Assembly (NCBI GenBank): GCA_937910235.1
Contig: CALENB010000354.1
Location: forward strand, 1-43,317
From: an uncultured Myxococcales bacterium
GTDB lineage: Bacteria; Myxococcota_A; UBA9042
Direction of reading: 5' to 3'
Length of the DNA stretch: 43,317 bases
Position numbers and translations under genes: made by a program
Notes under the pieces: model-generated
Seen by the model: only the letters and a program-made list of their open reading frames with translations
Database searches by the model: none
What the model was told of the DNA's origin: nothing
Part shown: in pieces, positions 23,799 to 35,890 of the stretch
Layout: every line of letters begins with the position of its first letter
Position numbering within the stretch: position 1 is the first letter of the stretch

Positions 23799-23927
23799 TG
23801 AAGTTTAGATCGATTGCAAGTTCTCGCCGCGGTTATCTCCCCATTCCCCGAGCGGCGTGGCGCTGCTAGTCTCCATTCGCTGCGAGCGCCCCCCGCGGCC
23901 GGCGTCTTCGCCGCTCCTGGAGCCATC

Positions 23928-26900
23928 TTGTCTGATCCTCTCGACCCAGCGAACCCCGAGAAATCGGCGTCTGAGCCCGTGCCGCCGGCCCGACAGCGGA
24001 GGGGGCGCGCCGCCGATATTACGAAGGTTCAGCGCTTTCGTACGACCGCGAGCATGGATCAGCGCGCCATCAACGCAGGCCTGGAGGCGGCGCTGCTCAC
24101 GTCCAGCGCGGGGAGCGCCGACGATCCTGGCGCGTCGCAGACCCCTGACTCGCCCAAGCTGCAAACCACGGACCCGCGCGCGGTTCAGACCGCTGACGCG
24201 ACCTTGCTCGTCGACCCAAACGCCGTTCGACCGGAGGCGCCGACCCGCCTCGATGACGGCGCCGATCACGAGATGAGCTACGTCGATGAGGGCGAAACGG
24301 CCGCCGATGCGCTGCGCAACCTCACCTCCGCCGCTTTCTATGAGGCCGACGGCGAGTTTGAGCTGAACGGCACGACCGAGCACGACGGTCGCTACGCCGA
24401 GGTCGACGAGCTTGGCCGGGGCGGGATGGGCCGCGTCATGCGTGTCACAGACGAGTGGCTCGGTCGCGACGTCGCCATGAAGCTGCTGCACAGCGAGAAG
24501 AAACACAGCCCCGAACACATCATGGCGCTGCGCCGTGAAGCGCGCATTATCGGCGGTTTGGAGCATCCGAGCATCATCCCAGTCTACGAGATGGGCATGC
24601 GCGCGGACGGCTCGGCCTACTACACGATGAAGCTGGTGGCGCACACCTCTCTCGGCGAGGTGCTCGATCGCCTCGCCATCGGCGATCCCGACGTCCAGGC
24701 GACGTACGGCATCCGCGCGCTGGTCGGGATCTTCGTCAAGATCGCGCAGGGCCTCGAGTACGCCCACAACGCCGGCGTGGTGCATCGTGATCTGAAGCCG
24801 GAGAACGTGCTGATCGGTGGTTTTGGTGAAGTGCAGGTCATGGACTGGGGCATCGCCAAGCGGCTGGGCGGCACCCGGCCAGACGGCGCGGAGGGGCTCG
24901 TCGTCGGCACGCCGGCCTACATGAGCCCAGAGCAGGCCGCCGGGCATGACAGCCTGACGGACCACCGCTCGGACATCTATAGCCTCGGCGTCATGCTCTA
25001 TGAGGTGCTGGCCCTGAGGCGCCCGCACACCGGCGAGAGCAGCCAGCAGCAGCTTGAGGCGACCAAGAACGTCACTCCGCTGCCGCCATCGAAGGTCGCG
25101 CGTGATCGGGCGGTGCCGCTGGAGCTCGACACGTTGGTGATGCAGATGCTGGCCAAGGAGCGCGACGCGCGACCGCAGCGCATGCGCGAGGTCTGGCAGG
25201 CGCTCGATCGATTCCTCGCCGGTGAGCTGGAGCGAGAGCGTCGTCGCGAGCGGGCGGCAGAGTGCTACAGCCGGGCGCTAGCGGAGCTGGGTCGCTATCG
25301 AAAGATGCAGACGGATCGGGCTTTTTTGCTGCAGGAGGCCGAGCATCTGCAGCGGATGGTGCGGCCGTGGGATGAGCAGCGCAGCAAGCAGCAGCTGGTT
25401 GATTTACGCCATCGCTTGCAGGTGCTCGACGTCTTGTACGCCCACGGTTTCGGTACCGTCACGGAGCTGTTGCGCGCCGCGATCGAGGCAGACGGCCACC
25501 AGGATGCGCGCCGCACCCTCGTGGCGTTGTATTGGGAGCGCCACGACGACGCGGAGACCCAGGAAGACAGCGCCACCAAGCTCTTCTTCGCGCGCCTAGC
25601 CCACGATCTTCAGCGCGAAGGCAGCCCGGATGACGACGCGCAGGTTGGCCACGTCCACATCCGCAGCCAGCCAGCGGGCGCCACCGTGTACGCCGTGCCG
25701 TTCTCTGAGTACCGCGACGGCGAGACCTTGTCGCCGCGCTACGAGCTCGGTCGCACCCCCTTGGTCGAGGTCGAGCTGCCGGTCGGACCCTACGTGCTCG
25801 TCGCCCGCATCGACGGTCATCGCGACGCGCAGGAGACCTTCTACGTCCGCGAGAAAGCCCACGATCTGCTGCTGCTGTGCGATCCGTGGACCAGCGACTT
25901 CCCGCTGATCGGCCGCGAGGTCGAGCTCGCCCGGCTCTGGAGCTTGCTCGACGACATCGAAGTGCGCTCGCGGCCCATCACCTGCTTGGTCGCCGGCGCG
26001 CCGGGCATGGGCAAAAACCTGCTGCTCGACAGCTTTCGCGCCTCGGTCAAGGCCCATCCGACGCGACTCTACCTGCTGCTGGAGGTGCGGTGCGCGCCGC
26101 TGCGTCGCGATCTGCCCTACGCCGTCGTGGTCGAGATCGTGCGGTTGCGCGCGGCGGTGATGGTCAGCGACAGCGTCGATGTGGTGCGTCAGAAGGTGCG
26201 GCGCATGGTCTCGCAAGCGTTCTCGCGGCTGGGCCAGCGGGAGCTCGGCGAGCGTGAGCAGGAGGAGGCCGACCAGGTCGCGGACACCATCGCGGCGCTG
26301 CCGGCCTTTGATCTGGACGATCCCGCCCGCACCACCTTGCATCGTGAGCTGAGCGAGTCCGGTCGCAACGCCTTGATGCACGCGCTCGCCACGTATTTTC
26401 AGCGCCTAGCGATGGGCGCGCCGGTGCTGATGCTGTTGCGCAACGCCCAGTTCATGGACAGCGCCAGCCGCGACTTTTTCCGGGACCTCCTGGCGTTGGT
26501 TCGCGGCGCGCCGATCCTCGTGCTCGCGAGCGCGAGCGCGCTGGGTCGCGATGATCAGCCGCGGCCCGGCGTGGTTCGGCAGAGCCGCCCCAACGATCCC
26601 CCGCTCGCCTTCGATGAACATCTCGCGCTCATGCCGTTGCGGCCCCTGTCGCTCGATCAGCTGGTGCGTGAGCTGCTGCTGGCGCCGGTGAACCCGAAGC
26701 TGCTGGTGTGGCTGCGCGATCACGCCGACGGCAATCCGTTCCTGGCGGCGGAGCTCATCGCGGTGCTCGCCCAGCGCAAGGCCATGGTTTTTGAGAGCGC
26801 GGAGTGGCGACTGCAGCGCTCGATGCTGCCGGACATCAAGCCGGGTGACCTGGATAGCGCGGTGCGGCTGCTGATTGAGACGTTGTCTGAAGGTGCGCGT

Positions 26901-27425
26901 CATGTCCTGTCCGTCGCCGTCGTGGTCGGGCGCGCGTTCTGGGCTGGCGCCCTGCGTGAGATGATCGGCACAGGCGTCGACGTCGCGCTCGACGAGCTGG
27001 AGCAGCGCGGTTTTGTCAGCCGGAAGGCGACCAGCCGCTACGGCGACGAGATCGAGTACCGGCTGACGTCTTCGCTGCGTTGGCGCGTGGCGTATGATCT
27101 GCAGCCGCCGCAGCGCAGGCGCTCGTTTCATCGCCAAACCGCGGCCTGGATGGTGGGCCATGGCCGCACCGATCTTGAGGAGGCGTTGGCGATCGCCTAC
27201 CACTTGGAGATGGGCGGTCAACCCGAGCCGGCGGCCATCCTGTTGATTCGCACCGCCCGCGCCGCGCAGTCAGCCGGCGCGCTCGAGGAGGCCGCGCGCC
27301 TGTTCACGCGGGTGCACATCCTGACCGACGATCCCGGCGTTCAAGACGCGGCGGAGCTGGCGCTGCGCACGCTGCAGGCTCGGATCAGCAAGCGTCGTCG
27401 TCGTCGGCGCGAGACGCTGTATTGA
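23928..27425 (+). CDS. Ser/Thr protein kinase - PEGA - AAA-like ATPase fusion
   Basis: A 1165-residue signalling protein counted from the TTG at 23928 (GGAG five bases upstream). A disordered N terminus of about 150 residues precedes a Hanks-type kinase (about 155-435): Gly loop GRGGMGRV, VAMK, catalytic HRDLKPENVLIG, DWGIAKR in place of DFG, and GTPAYMSPEQ. A helical coiled region follows (about 430-560), then a PEGA domain (VHIRSQPAGATVYAV, GYP-type turn VGPYVLVARIDGHRD, about 573-640). The rest is an AAA/STAND-like module that opens LIGREVELARLWSLL, with Walker A GAPGMGKN where Ser/Thr is expected and a B-strand PVLMLLRNAQF without the acidic pair. The ATPase may be inactive. The C-terminal helices resemble signalling-hub regions. 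The stop overlaps the GNAT start as TGATG, so they are coupled. Confidence 0.87.
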   Translation: MSDPLDPANPEKSASEPVPPARQRRGRAADITKVQRFRTTASMDQRAINAGLEAALLTSSAGSADDPGASQTPDSPKLQTTDPRAVQTADATLLVDPNAVRPEAPTRLDDGADHEMSYVDEGETAADALRNLTSAAFYEADGEFELNGTTEHDGRYAEVDELGRGGMGRVMRVTDEWLGRDVAMKLLHSEKKHSPEHIMALRREARIIGGLEHPSIIPVYEMGMRADGSAYYTMKLVAHTSLGEVLDRLAIGDPDVQATYGIRALVGIFVKIAQGLEYAHNAGVVHRDLKPENVLIGGFGEVQVMDWGIAKRLGGTRPDGAEGLVVGTPAYMSPEQAAGHDSLTDHRSDIYSLGVMLYEVLALRRPHTGESSQQQLEATKNVTPLPPSKVARDRAVPLELDTLVMQMLAKERDARPQRMREVWQALDRFLAGELERERRRERAAECYSRALAELGRYRKMQTDRAFLLQEAEHLQRMVRPWDEQRSKQQLVDLRHRLQVLDVLYAHGFGTVTELLRAAIEADGHQDARRTLVALYWERHDDAETQEDSATKLFFARLAHDLQREGSPDDDAQVGHVHIRSQPAGATVYAVPFSEYRDGETLSPRYELGRTPLVEVELPVGPYVLVARIDGHRDAQETFYVREKAHDLLLLCDPWTSDFPLIGREVELARLWSLLDDIEVRSRPITCLVAGAPGMGKNLLLDSFRASVKAHPTRLYLLLEVRCAPLRRDLPYAVVVEIVRLRAAVMVSDSVDVVRQKVRRMVSQAFSRLGQRELGEREQEEADQVADTIAALPAFDLDDPARTTLHRELSESGRNALMHALATYFQRLAMGAPVLMLLRNAQFMDSASRDFFRDLLALVRGAPILVLASASALGRDDQPRPGVVRQSRPNDPPLAFDEHLALMPLRPLSLDQLVRELLLAPVNPKLLVWLRDHADGNPFLAAELIAVLAQRKAMVFESAEWRLQRSMLPDIKPGDLDSAVRLLIETLSEGARHVLSVAVVVGRAFWAGALREMIGTGVDVALDELEQRGFVSRKATSRYGDEIEYRLTSSLRWRVAYDLQPPQRRRSFHRQTAAWMVGHGRTDLEEALAIAYHLEMGGQPEPAAILLIRTARAAQSAGALEEAARLFTRVHILTDDPGVQDAAELALRTLQARISKRRRRRRETLY

Positions 27426-27979
27426 TGCGCGCCCCGCCTGCCCCTGAGGGGCCCTTCGCTGCCGCGCCGGCCGGGCTATTTCTGCGCGCGGCCCGGACCA
27501 AAGACGCCGCGGCGCTGCTCGCCTTCAAGACCGTCGTGCTGAGCGAGACCGAGTTTCTGCTGCAAGGGCCGGAGGACGTCTCAGACCAAGTGAGCGAAGA
27601 GCGTGGCCTGATCGAGAGCTTCCAGAGCCATGAGCGCTGTCTGCTGCTGCTGGCCTGGGAAGGCGCGGCGGTGGTGGGCATGGCGACGGTCGTCGCCGGC
27701 AGTCTGGCGCGGTCGCGGCACGTCGGTCACACCGGGATGGCGGTGCGGCGCAGTCATTGGCGTCGCGGTGTCGCCTCGGCGCTGCTGCACGCGACGGTGC
27801 GCTGGGCGACCGAGATCGTGGGGTTACATAAGCTCAGCCTGCAGGTTCACGCCGCCAACCAGCCCGCCCGCCGGCTCTACGAACGGCACGGATTTGAGTA
27901 CGAAGGGACCCTGCGCGGCGAGGCCAAGCTCGAGGGCGTCTACGTCGATTTGCTGGCCATGGGGCGGTTCCTGACGTAG
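27425..27979 (+). CDS. GNAT N-acetyltransferase
   Basis: A 184-residue acetyl-CoA-dependent acyltransferase of the GNAT superfamily. The order is typical: N-terminal strand LFLRAARTKDAAALLAF, central strands around LLLLAWEGAAVVGMATV, the acetyl-CoA pyrophosphate loop RRSHWRRGVASALLHA (R-x-x-G-x-A), and the end LYERHGFEYEGTLR, EGVYVDLLAMGRF. It resembles the RimJ/RimL-like or YhhY-like branch in its late G-F-x-x-E-G-x-x-R motif; the acceptor is unknown. The ATG at 27425 overlaps the kinase stop codon, so translation is coupled, and the kinase may relate to its control. Confidence 0.87.
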   Translation: MRAPPAPEGPFAAAPAGLFLRAARTKDAAALLAFKTVVLSETEFLLQGPEDVSDQVSEERGLIESFQSHERCLLLLAWEGAAVVGMATVVAGSLARSRHVGHTGMAVRRSHWRRGVASALLHATVRWATEIVGLHKLSLQVHAANQPARRLYERHGFEYEGTLRGEAKLEGVYVDLLAMGRFLT

Positions 27980-28028
27980 GCATGAGGCGATGGCGAAGCC
28001 GAGGAGCGCATTCGATCCCCGTGACGCC

Positions 28029-29411
28029 ATGAGGAGGCTCTTGCTCGTGTTCGGATTGTCTCGCCCTCAGCCGCGCCGGTGCCGCCAGCGCGTCGCCGCC
28101 TCCCTGCGGGTCGCCCCAGCGCCGCTGCTCGCCCCAGCGCTGCTGCTCGCCCCAGCGCCGCTGCTTATTTTTGGGCTGCTACTTTCCGCCGGGTGCGCTG
28201 AGCCGTCGTCGGGCGGTCCCACCGCGACGGCGTCTGCGGACCAGAAGACGCCGGGCAAGGCCGGCGCGCGCCACCACGCGCCGAAGGCTGCGGGCGAAGC
28301 GGCCCCAGCGGTGCCCCTGCCACCCAAAGTGACCCCAGGCGATGTGTTGCCACCGGTGCCACCGCTGCCTCGCCGCCTCGCTGGCCCGGGCGCCGTCGCG
28401 GGAGCTGGGCCTCAGTTGCCGGCGATCTCGTGCGTACGCATGGCGCCGGATGGGAGCTTCAAGGTGTCGCGGCACATTGAGGTTGCCCGCCTTGGCCGCG
28501 ACGTCGCGACAACCTTGAACACGCCGACGCCACGGCCGCCAGACAAGCAGAAGCCCAGCAACAAGGACCCCAGCGAGAAGAAGAACGCCGCCGCCAGCAA
28601 GTCCAGCACGAGCACCGGCGTCTTGGAGCTGTGCCTGTTCCATAAATGGCGCACTCGAGAGGCGGGCGAAAATCGCACCCACACCGGCCGCGTGCATCAC
28701 TTTGTAGCCGCTTTTCCGGGCTCAGACGTGACCTCTTGGACCGCAGACGAGCTGCATCGCACCCCCGAGACGCTGCCCGCCGACGCAGCCTGGCTCTCGG
28801 CCGGCTGGGCGAGCCTGTTGCCGACCGGCCTCCCGGATAGACCGGCGCTGGCCGTCATCTCCGGTCGTTTTTACGATGGCAAGCTCGGAGAGGAGGTCCA
28901 CTACGTCCGCAGGGCCCGCGTCTTGCAGATGCACAATGGCCGCTGGGCTTGGGTGCCGTGGATGAACCGCACGTACAAGACGCTGGATATCGAGCATCTG
29001 CGCACCGCCTGCGAGCGCGGCAGCACCCCGGGCTGCCGCCGCGCGGCCGCACGCATCGCCTCGGCCCAGGCCGGCGCCACCAAGCGGCTCAAGCAGCGTG
29101 AGGCGCGCCTCGGCGGTCGTGGCCACAACAAAGTCACCAACGACACGCCCGATCCGCAGAGCGCCTGGATCGCGCAGGGCCGCAAGATGCTGCGGGAGGG
29201 CCGCTGGAAAGAGGCGATCGATGTCGCCTTGCGCGCCGAGGTGGTCTGCGGCGAAGCGGTCAGCGACGCACGGCGGGTGATGGGCCGCGCGCTGCAGATC
29301 GGTAAGGTCAAGGCTGAGCAGTCGGAGCCGCCGGTCAATCGCCGACCGCTATGCGAGCCGCTTGTGGACAAGGCGCCGCCGCGGACGCGAAAGATCGGGC
29401 AGAAAGACTGA
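28029..29411 (+). CDS. Unknown lipoprotein
   Basis: A 460-residue predicted lipoprotein that I do not recognise. From the ATG at 28029 it has a basic n-region, a long hydrophobic core that contains three 18-bp repeats (APAPLL units), and a lipobox LLSAGC near residue 54. A Pro/Ala/Lys linker follows, then a central domain with LELCLFHKWRTREAG, VHHFVAAFPGSDVTSW and LAVISGRFYDGKLGEEVHYV segments. The C-terminal part is helical (LRTACERGSTPGCRRAAARI, AWIAQGRKMLREGRWKEA) and may contain one tetratricopeptide-type repeat. An alternative start at 27990 adds a polar N terminus. It follows the GNAT gene by 49 bp and precedes the sucA operon by 153 bp. Confidence 0.65.
   Translation: MRRLLLVFGLSRPQPRRCRQRVAASLRVAPAPLLAPALLLAPAPLLIFGLLLSAGCAEPSSGGPTATASADQKTPGKAGARHHAPKAAGEAAPAVPLPPKVTPGDVLPPVPPLPRRLAGPGAVAGAGPQLPAISCVRMAPDGSFKVSRHIEVARLGRDVATTLNTPTPRPPDKQKPSNKDPSEKKNAAASKSSTSTGVLELCLFHKWRTREAGENRTHTGRVHHFVAAFPGSDVTSWTADELHRTPETLPADAAWLSAGWASLLPTGLPDRPALAVISGRFYDGKLGEEVHYVRRARVLQMHNGRWAWVPWMNRTYKTLDIEHLRTACERGSTPGCRRAAARIASAQAGATKRLKQREARLGGRGHNKVTNDTPDPQSAWIAQGRKMLREGRWKEAIDVALRAEVVCGEAVSDARRVMGRALQIGKVKAEQSEPPVNRRPLCEPLVDKAPPRTRKIGQKD
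28113..28166. repeat. 18-bp tandem repeat x3 in signal peptide
   Basis: Three 18-bp units (GCCCCAGCGCCGCTGCTC and two near copies) that encode APAPLL, APALLL and APAPLL, extending the hydrophobic core of the lipoprotein signal peptide. Confidence 0.9.
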
Positions 29412-29564
29412 GCCACCCAACAGCGACGCCGCTCTTCAGCAGCAAAGCGACCGCGAGACGCAAACCTACGCGACCCGCGGTGGACAACCCCGGCAGCGTA
29501 CGCCACCCTGCGCGCCCCGCCCGGACCCCCCCACTTTCCCCGGGAAAAAGGAGTGGCGCCAGCG

Positions 29565-32855
<3,291 letters not shown>

Positions 32856-32965
32856 CCCGGAAAACCGGAGTTTTAGCTCGACACACGACCGGCCAGGGGG
32901 CAGAGAGAGCCCCGCCGGAGACACGCCCCACCCCCAAAGCGGTGGCGGCACGCAGGAGCAGCGTT

Positions 32966-34216
32966 ATGGCTGGAGAGATCATCGTCCCCTCCGTGGGGGA
33001 GTCCATCACCGAGGTGATTATCGCGCAGTGGTTGAAACCCGTGGGCAGCTGGGTGGATCTCGATGAGCCGATTGTGAGCCTCGACACCGACAAGGTGAGC
33101 GTCGAGGTGCCAGCGCCGGTCGCGGGCTATCTGCGCGAGGCCCTCAAGGACGTCGACGACACCGCCACGGTGGGCGAGGTCATCGGCCGGATCGAGGCCG
33201 CCGCGCGAGCCGACGCACCGGCTGCGACAGCGCCAGAAGCTGCGCCAGTTGCCGCCGTCGCCGCGCCAGCCCCGTCCACGGCCGCACCTGTGCTGATGCC
33301 TGCCGCGGCCCGCGCTGCGGCGACCAGCGGCGTCGATCTGAGCCGGATCACGGGTACCGGCAAGGGCGGTCGAGTGCTCAAAGAGGACGTGATGCGCGTC
33401 GCCAACTCGGTCTCCGCCCTCACCGCGACCGGCACGACGAACACGATCGCGCCGGCCGCCATGGCCAAGTCTATCGCCGCTCCGCCGCCCATCGCGCCGC
33501 GCGCGTCTGCCGGCAACCGCGAGGAAGAGGTCGTTCCGATGACCCGGCTGCGTCGTCGCATCGCCGAGCGTCTGGTGCAGTCGCAGCAGAGCACGGCGTC
33601 GCTTACGACGTTCAACGAGATCGACATGAGCGCCATCATGGCCCTGCGCGCGACGCATCAGGCGGCGTTTCTCGAGCGCCATGGCATCAAGCTCGGTTTC
33701 ATGAGCTTCTTTGTGAAAGCGGTGATCGATGGGCTCAAGCTCGTCCCCGAGCTCAACGCCGAGATTCGCGACGACAGCGTCGTCTACAAGAACTACTTCG
33801 ACATCGGTATCGCCGTGGGCGGCTCCAAAGGGCTCGTGGTGCCCGTCGTCCGTAACGCAGAGCGCCTGAGCTTCGCCGAGGTCGAGCTGTCGATCGCGGA
33901 TCTGGGGCGCCGCGCCCGCGACAACCAACTCAAGGTCGACGAGCTGATGGGCGGCACGTTTAGCGTCAGCAACGGCGGGATCTACGGTTCGATGATGTCG
34001 ACCCCCATCCTGAACCCGCCGCAGTCCGGCATCCTCGGTATGCATAACATCATCGAGCGGCCCGTCGGCGTCGACGGCCGCATCGAGCTGCGGCCGATGA
34101 TGTACGTGGCGGTGACGTATGATCACCGCATCGTCGACGGCAAGGGCGCGGTGACGTTTCTCAAGCGCATCAAGGACTGCTGCGAAGCGCCTGAGCGCAT
34201 GCTGCTCGAGATTTAG
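32966..34216 (+). CDS. sucB: 2-oxoglutarate dehydrogenase E2, succinyltransferase
   Basis: A 416-residue dihydrolipoyl succinyltransferase, the core of the 2-oxoglutarate dehydrogenase complex. Residues about 2-75 are a lipoyl domain with the lipoylated Lys in LDTDKVSVEV. An Ala/Pro linker and a peripheral-subunit-binding domain (SGVDLSRITGTGKGGRVLKE, about 113-145) follow. A second Ala/Pro/Thr linker leads to the catalytic domain from about 180 (VPMTRLRRRIAERLVQSQQS), which ends with the active-site YDHRIVDGKGAV His and Asp. All parts are standard. The ATG at 32966 has AGGAG upstream. It lies 110 bp after sucA and 38 bp before lpdA in one operon. Confidence 0.95.
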   Translation: MAGEIIVPSVGESITEVIIAQWLKPVGSWVDLDEPIVSLDTDKVSVEVPAPVAGYLREALKDVDDTATVGEVIGRIEAAARADAPAATAPEAAPVAAVAAPAPSTAAPVLMPAAARAAATSGVDLSRITGTGKGGRVLKEDVMRVANSVSALTATGTTNTIAPAAMAKSIAAPPPIAPRASAGNREEEVVPMTRLRRRIAERLVQSQQSTASLTTFNEIDMSAIMALRATHQAAFLERHGIKLGFMSFFVKAVIDGLKLVPELNAEIRDDSVVYKNYFDIGIAVGGSKGLVVPVVRNAERLSFAEVELSIADLGRRARDNQLKVDELMGGTFSVSNGGIYGSMMSTPILNPPQSGILGMHNIIERPVGVDGRIELRPMMYVAVTYDHRIVDGKGAVTFLKRIKDCCEAPERMLLEI

Positions 34217-34254
34217 CGGACCCAACGCGTCACCAAGTGTGGGAGCGAACGATC

Positions 34255-35703
34255 ATGAGTCAACCTGTTGAAGTGGATGTGGTGGTGATCGGTGGCGGCC
34301 CCGGCGGCTACGTCGCCGCGATCCGGGCCGCCCAGCTTGGCCTCACCACCGCCTGCATCGAGAGAGAGTCACGGCTCGGCGGCACGTGTCTGCGCGTCGG
34401 CTGCATCCCGAGCAAGGCCCTGCTCGAGAGCAGCGATCGCTACCTCGAGGCCCGCACTCACCTCGCTGATCACGGCGTGACGGTGTCCGGAGTCGGGTTC
34501 GATCTGGCGAAGATGATGGCGCGCAAGGACGGCATCGTCGCCGGCCTCACCGACGGCGTCGCCTACCTGTTGAAGAAGAACAAGGTCCAACGCTTTCACG
34601 GCCACGGCAAGCTGCTCCGCCGCGGTGATGACGGTCGGGTCCACGTCGCGGTGCAACCCGCGCCGGAGGCCGAAGATCCGGGCGCTGAGCTCGAAGTGGT
34701 GGCGCGTCACGTCATCCTCGCGACGGGCAGCCAAGTGTCGACGCTGCCTGGCCTGGAGATGGACTGGGACCGCATTGGCGGCTCCACCGAAGCGCTGTCG
34801 TGGCCCGAGGTGCCAGACCATCTCGTCGTCATCGGCGCGGGCGTGATCGGGCTGGAGCTGGGCTCGGTGTGGAAGCGCCTGGGCAGCAAGGTCACCGTGC
34901 TGGAGTACGCCGACGCGCCGCTGTTCGGCATGGACGGCGAGGTGCGCAAGCGGATGGCGCGCATCTTCAAGAAGCAGGGCCTCGACATGCGTTTTGGCGT
35001 GCGTGTGACCGGCGCGCGGCTGGCCACGACGGAAGATCCCGACGACGGCGGCCCGTGTGTCGTGCAAGCGGAAGGCCAAGCGCCGATTCGCTGCGATCGT
35101 GTGCTCGTCGCCGTCGGCCGCAAACCCAACACGGAAGGGCTCGGCTTGGACGCCCTAGGTATCGAGACCGACAAGCGTGGCCGCGTTCCGGTCGACGCCC
35201 ACCTCGCCACCAGCGCGGCCAATGTGTACGCCGTCGGCGACGTGATCGCCGGTCCCATGTTGGCGCACAAAGCCGAAGAGGAAGGCGTCGCAGCGGCGGA
35301 GTTCATCGCGACGGGTTACGGCCACGTCGACTACGACGCGATCCCAGGTGTGGTCTACACGGAGCCCGAGGTCGCCTCGGTCGGCAAGACCGAAGAGGAG
35401 CTGAAAGAGGCCGGGATTCCGTACCGAAAGGGCGCTTTTCCCTTCGCGCCCAACGGTCGCGCCAAGGCGCTCGGGCAGACGGAAGGGTTCGTCAAGATCC
35501 TCGCCCACGCCGAGACAGACCGTGTCCTCGGTGTGCACATGATCGGACCGCGTGTTGGGGAGCTGATCGTCGAAGCGACCATGGCCATGAGCTTCGCAGC
35601 GAGCAGCGAGGACATGGCGCGCATCTGCCACGCGCACCCATCTTTGCATGAGGTGGTGAAGGAAGCGGCCCTGGCGGTAGACGGCCGGGCGCTCCATAGC
35701 TAG
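34255..35703 (+). CDS. lpdA: Dihydrolipoyl dehydrogenase, E3
   Basis: A 482-residue FAD enzyme that reoxidises dihydrolipoamide on SucB and passes electrons to NAD+. It has the FAD Rossmann motif VVVIGGGPGGY, the redox-active disulphide in GGTCLRVGCIPSK, the NAD-binding VIGAGVIGLELGSVW, the second FAD motif (NVYAVGDVIAG) and the C-terminal dimer motif HAHPSLHEVVKEAAL that supplies the active-site His and Glu. The length is usual. The ATG at 34255 has GGGAG upstream; an in-frame GTG at 34237 adds six residues. It is the last gene of the sucA-sucB-lpdA operon, so this E3 probably serves that complex and perhaps others. Confidence 0.95.
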   Translation: MSQPVEVDVVVIGGGPGGYVAAIRAAQLGLTTACIERESRLGGTCLRVGCIPSKALLESSDRYLEARTHLADHGVTVSGVGFDLAKMMARKDGIVAGLTDGVAYLLKKNKVQRFHGHGKLLRRGDDGRVHVAVQPAPEAEDPGAELEVVARHVILATGSQVSTLPGLEMDWDRIGGSTEALSWPEVPDHLVVIGAGVIGLELGSVWKRLGSKVTVLEYADAPLFGMDGEVRKRMARIFKKQGLDMRFGVRVTGARLATTEDPDDGGPCVVQAEGQAPIRCDRVLVAVGRKPNTEGLGLDALGIETDKRGRVPVDAHLATSAANVYAVGDVIAGPMLAHKAEEEGVAAAEFIATGYGHVDYDAIPGVVYTEPEVASVGKTEEELKEAGIPYRKGAFPFAPNGRAKALGQTEGFVKILAHAETDRVLGVHMIGPRVGELIVEATMAMSFAASSEDMARICHAHPSLHEVVKEAALAVDGRALHS

Positions 35704-35757
35704 CGCCGCCGGCGCCAGGAACTGATCCAATCTCGATCGTGTCGGTTAGAAACAATC

Positions 35758-35785
35758 TTGCTTTTCACTGGGGTTTGTGCACAAT
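35758..35785 (+). promoter_or_regulatory. Weak promoter candidate for envelope operon
   Basis: TTGCTT and CACAAT separated by 16 bp lie in the most AT-rich part of the gap after lpdA, about 105 bp before the Cys-rich lipoprotein start. The match to the standard sigma-70 pattern is only partial. Confidence 0.3.
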
Positions 35786-35890
35786 TCCGCGACTTATTTT
35801 CGTGATCGACGTCGCCTTGCACGAACGTCGGTCTCCCAGCGGGCACCCAGTCATCCGGCGGGCGCCCCACGTGCACCGAGGCCGTCCATC

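Larger units (their letters stand above)
23629..23927. other. recA/kinase divergent control region
   Basis: A 299-bp stretch between the two start codons. It holds the 9-bp triplicate, the 21-bp palindrome and the LexA-type box, listed separately. The kinase reading frame is open back to a TTG at 23814, close to the LexA box, but the TTG at 23928 has the better ribosome binding site. Confidence 0.6.

Noticed and set aside
23814-23927. Upstream TTG at 23814 as kinase start
   Set aside because: It lies 16 bp behind the LexA-type box, has no ribosome binding site, and the sequence up to 23928 is not domain sequence.
32857-32874. CCGG-AAAA-CCGG followed by TTTT after sucA as a terminator
   Set aside because: The stem is only 4 bp and a terminator here would separate sucA from its complex partners; kept as a note only.
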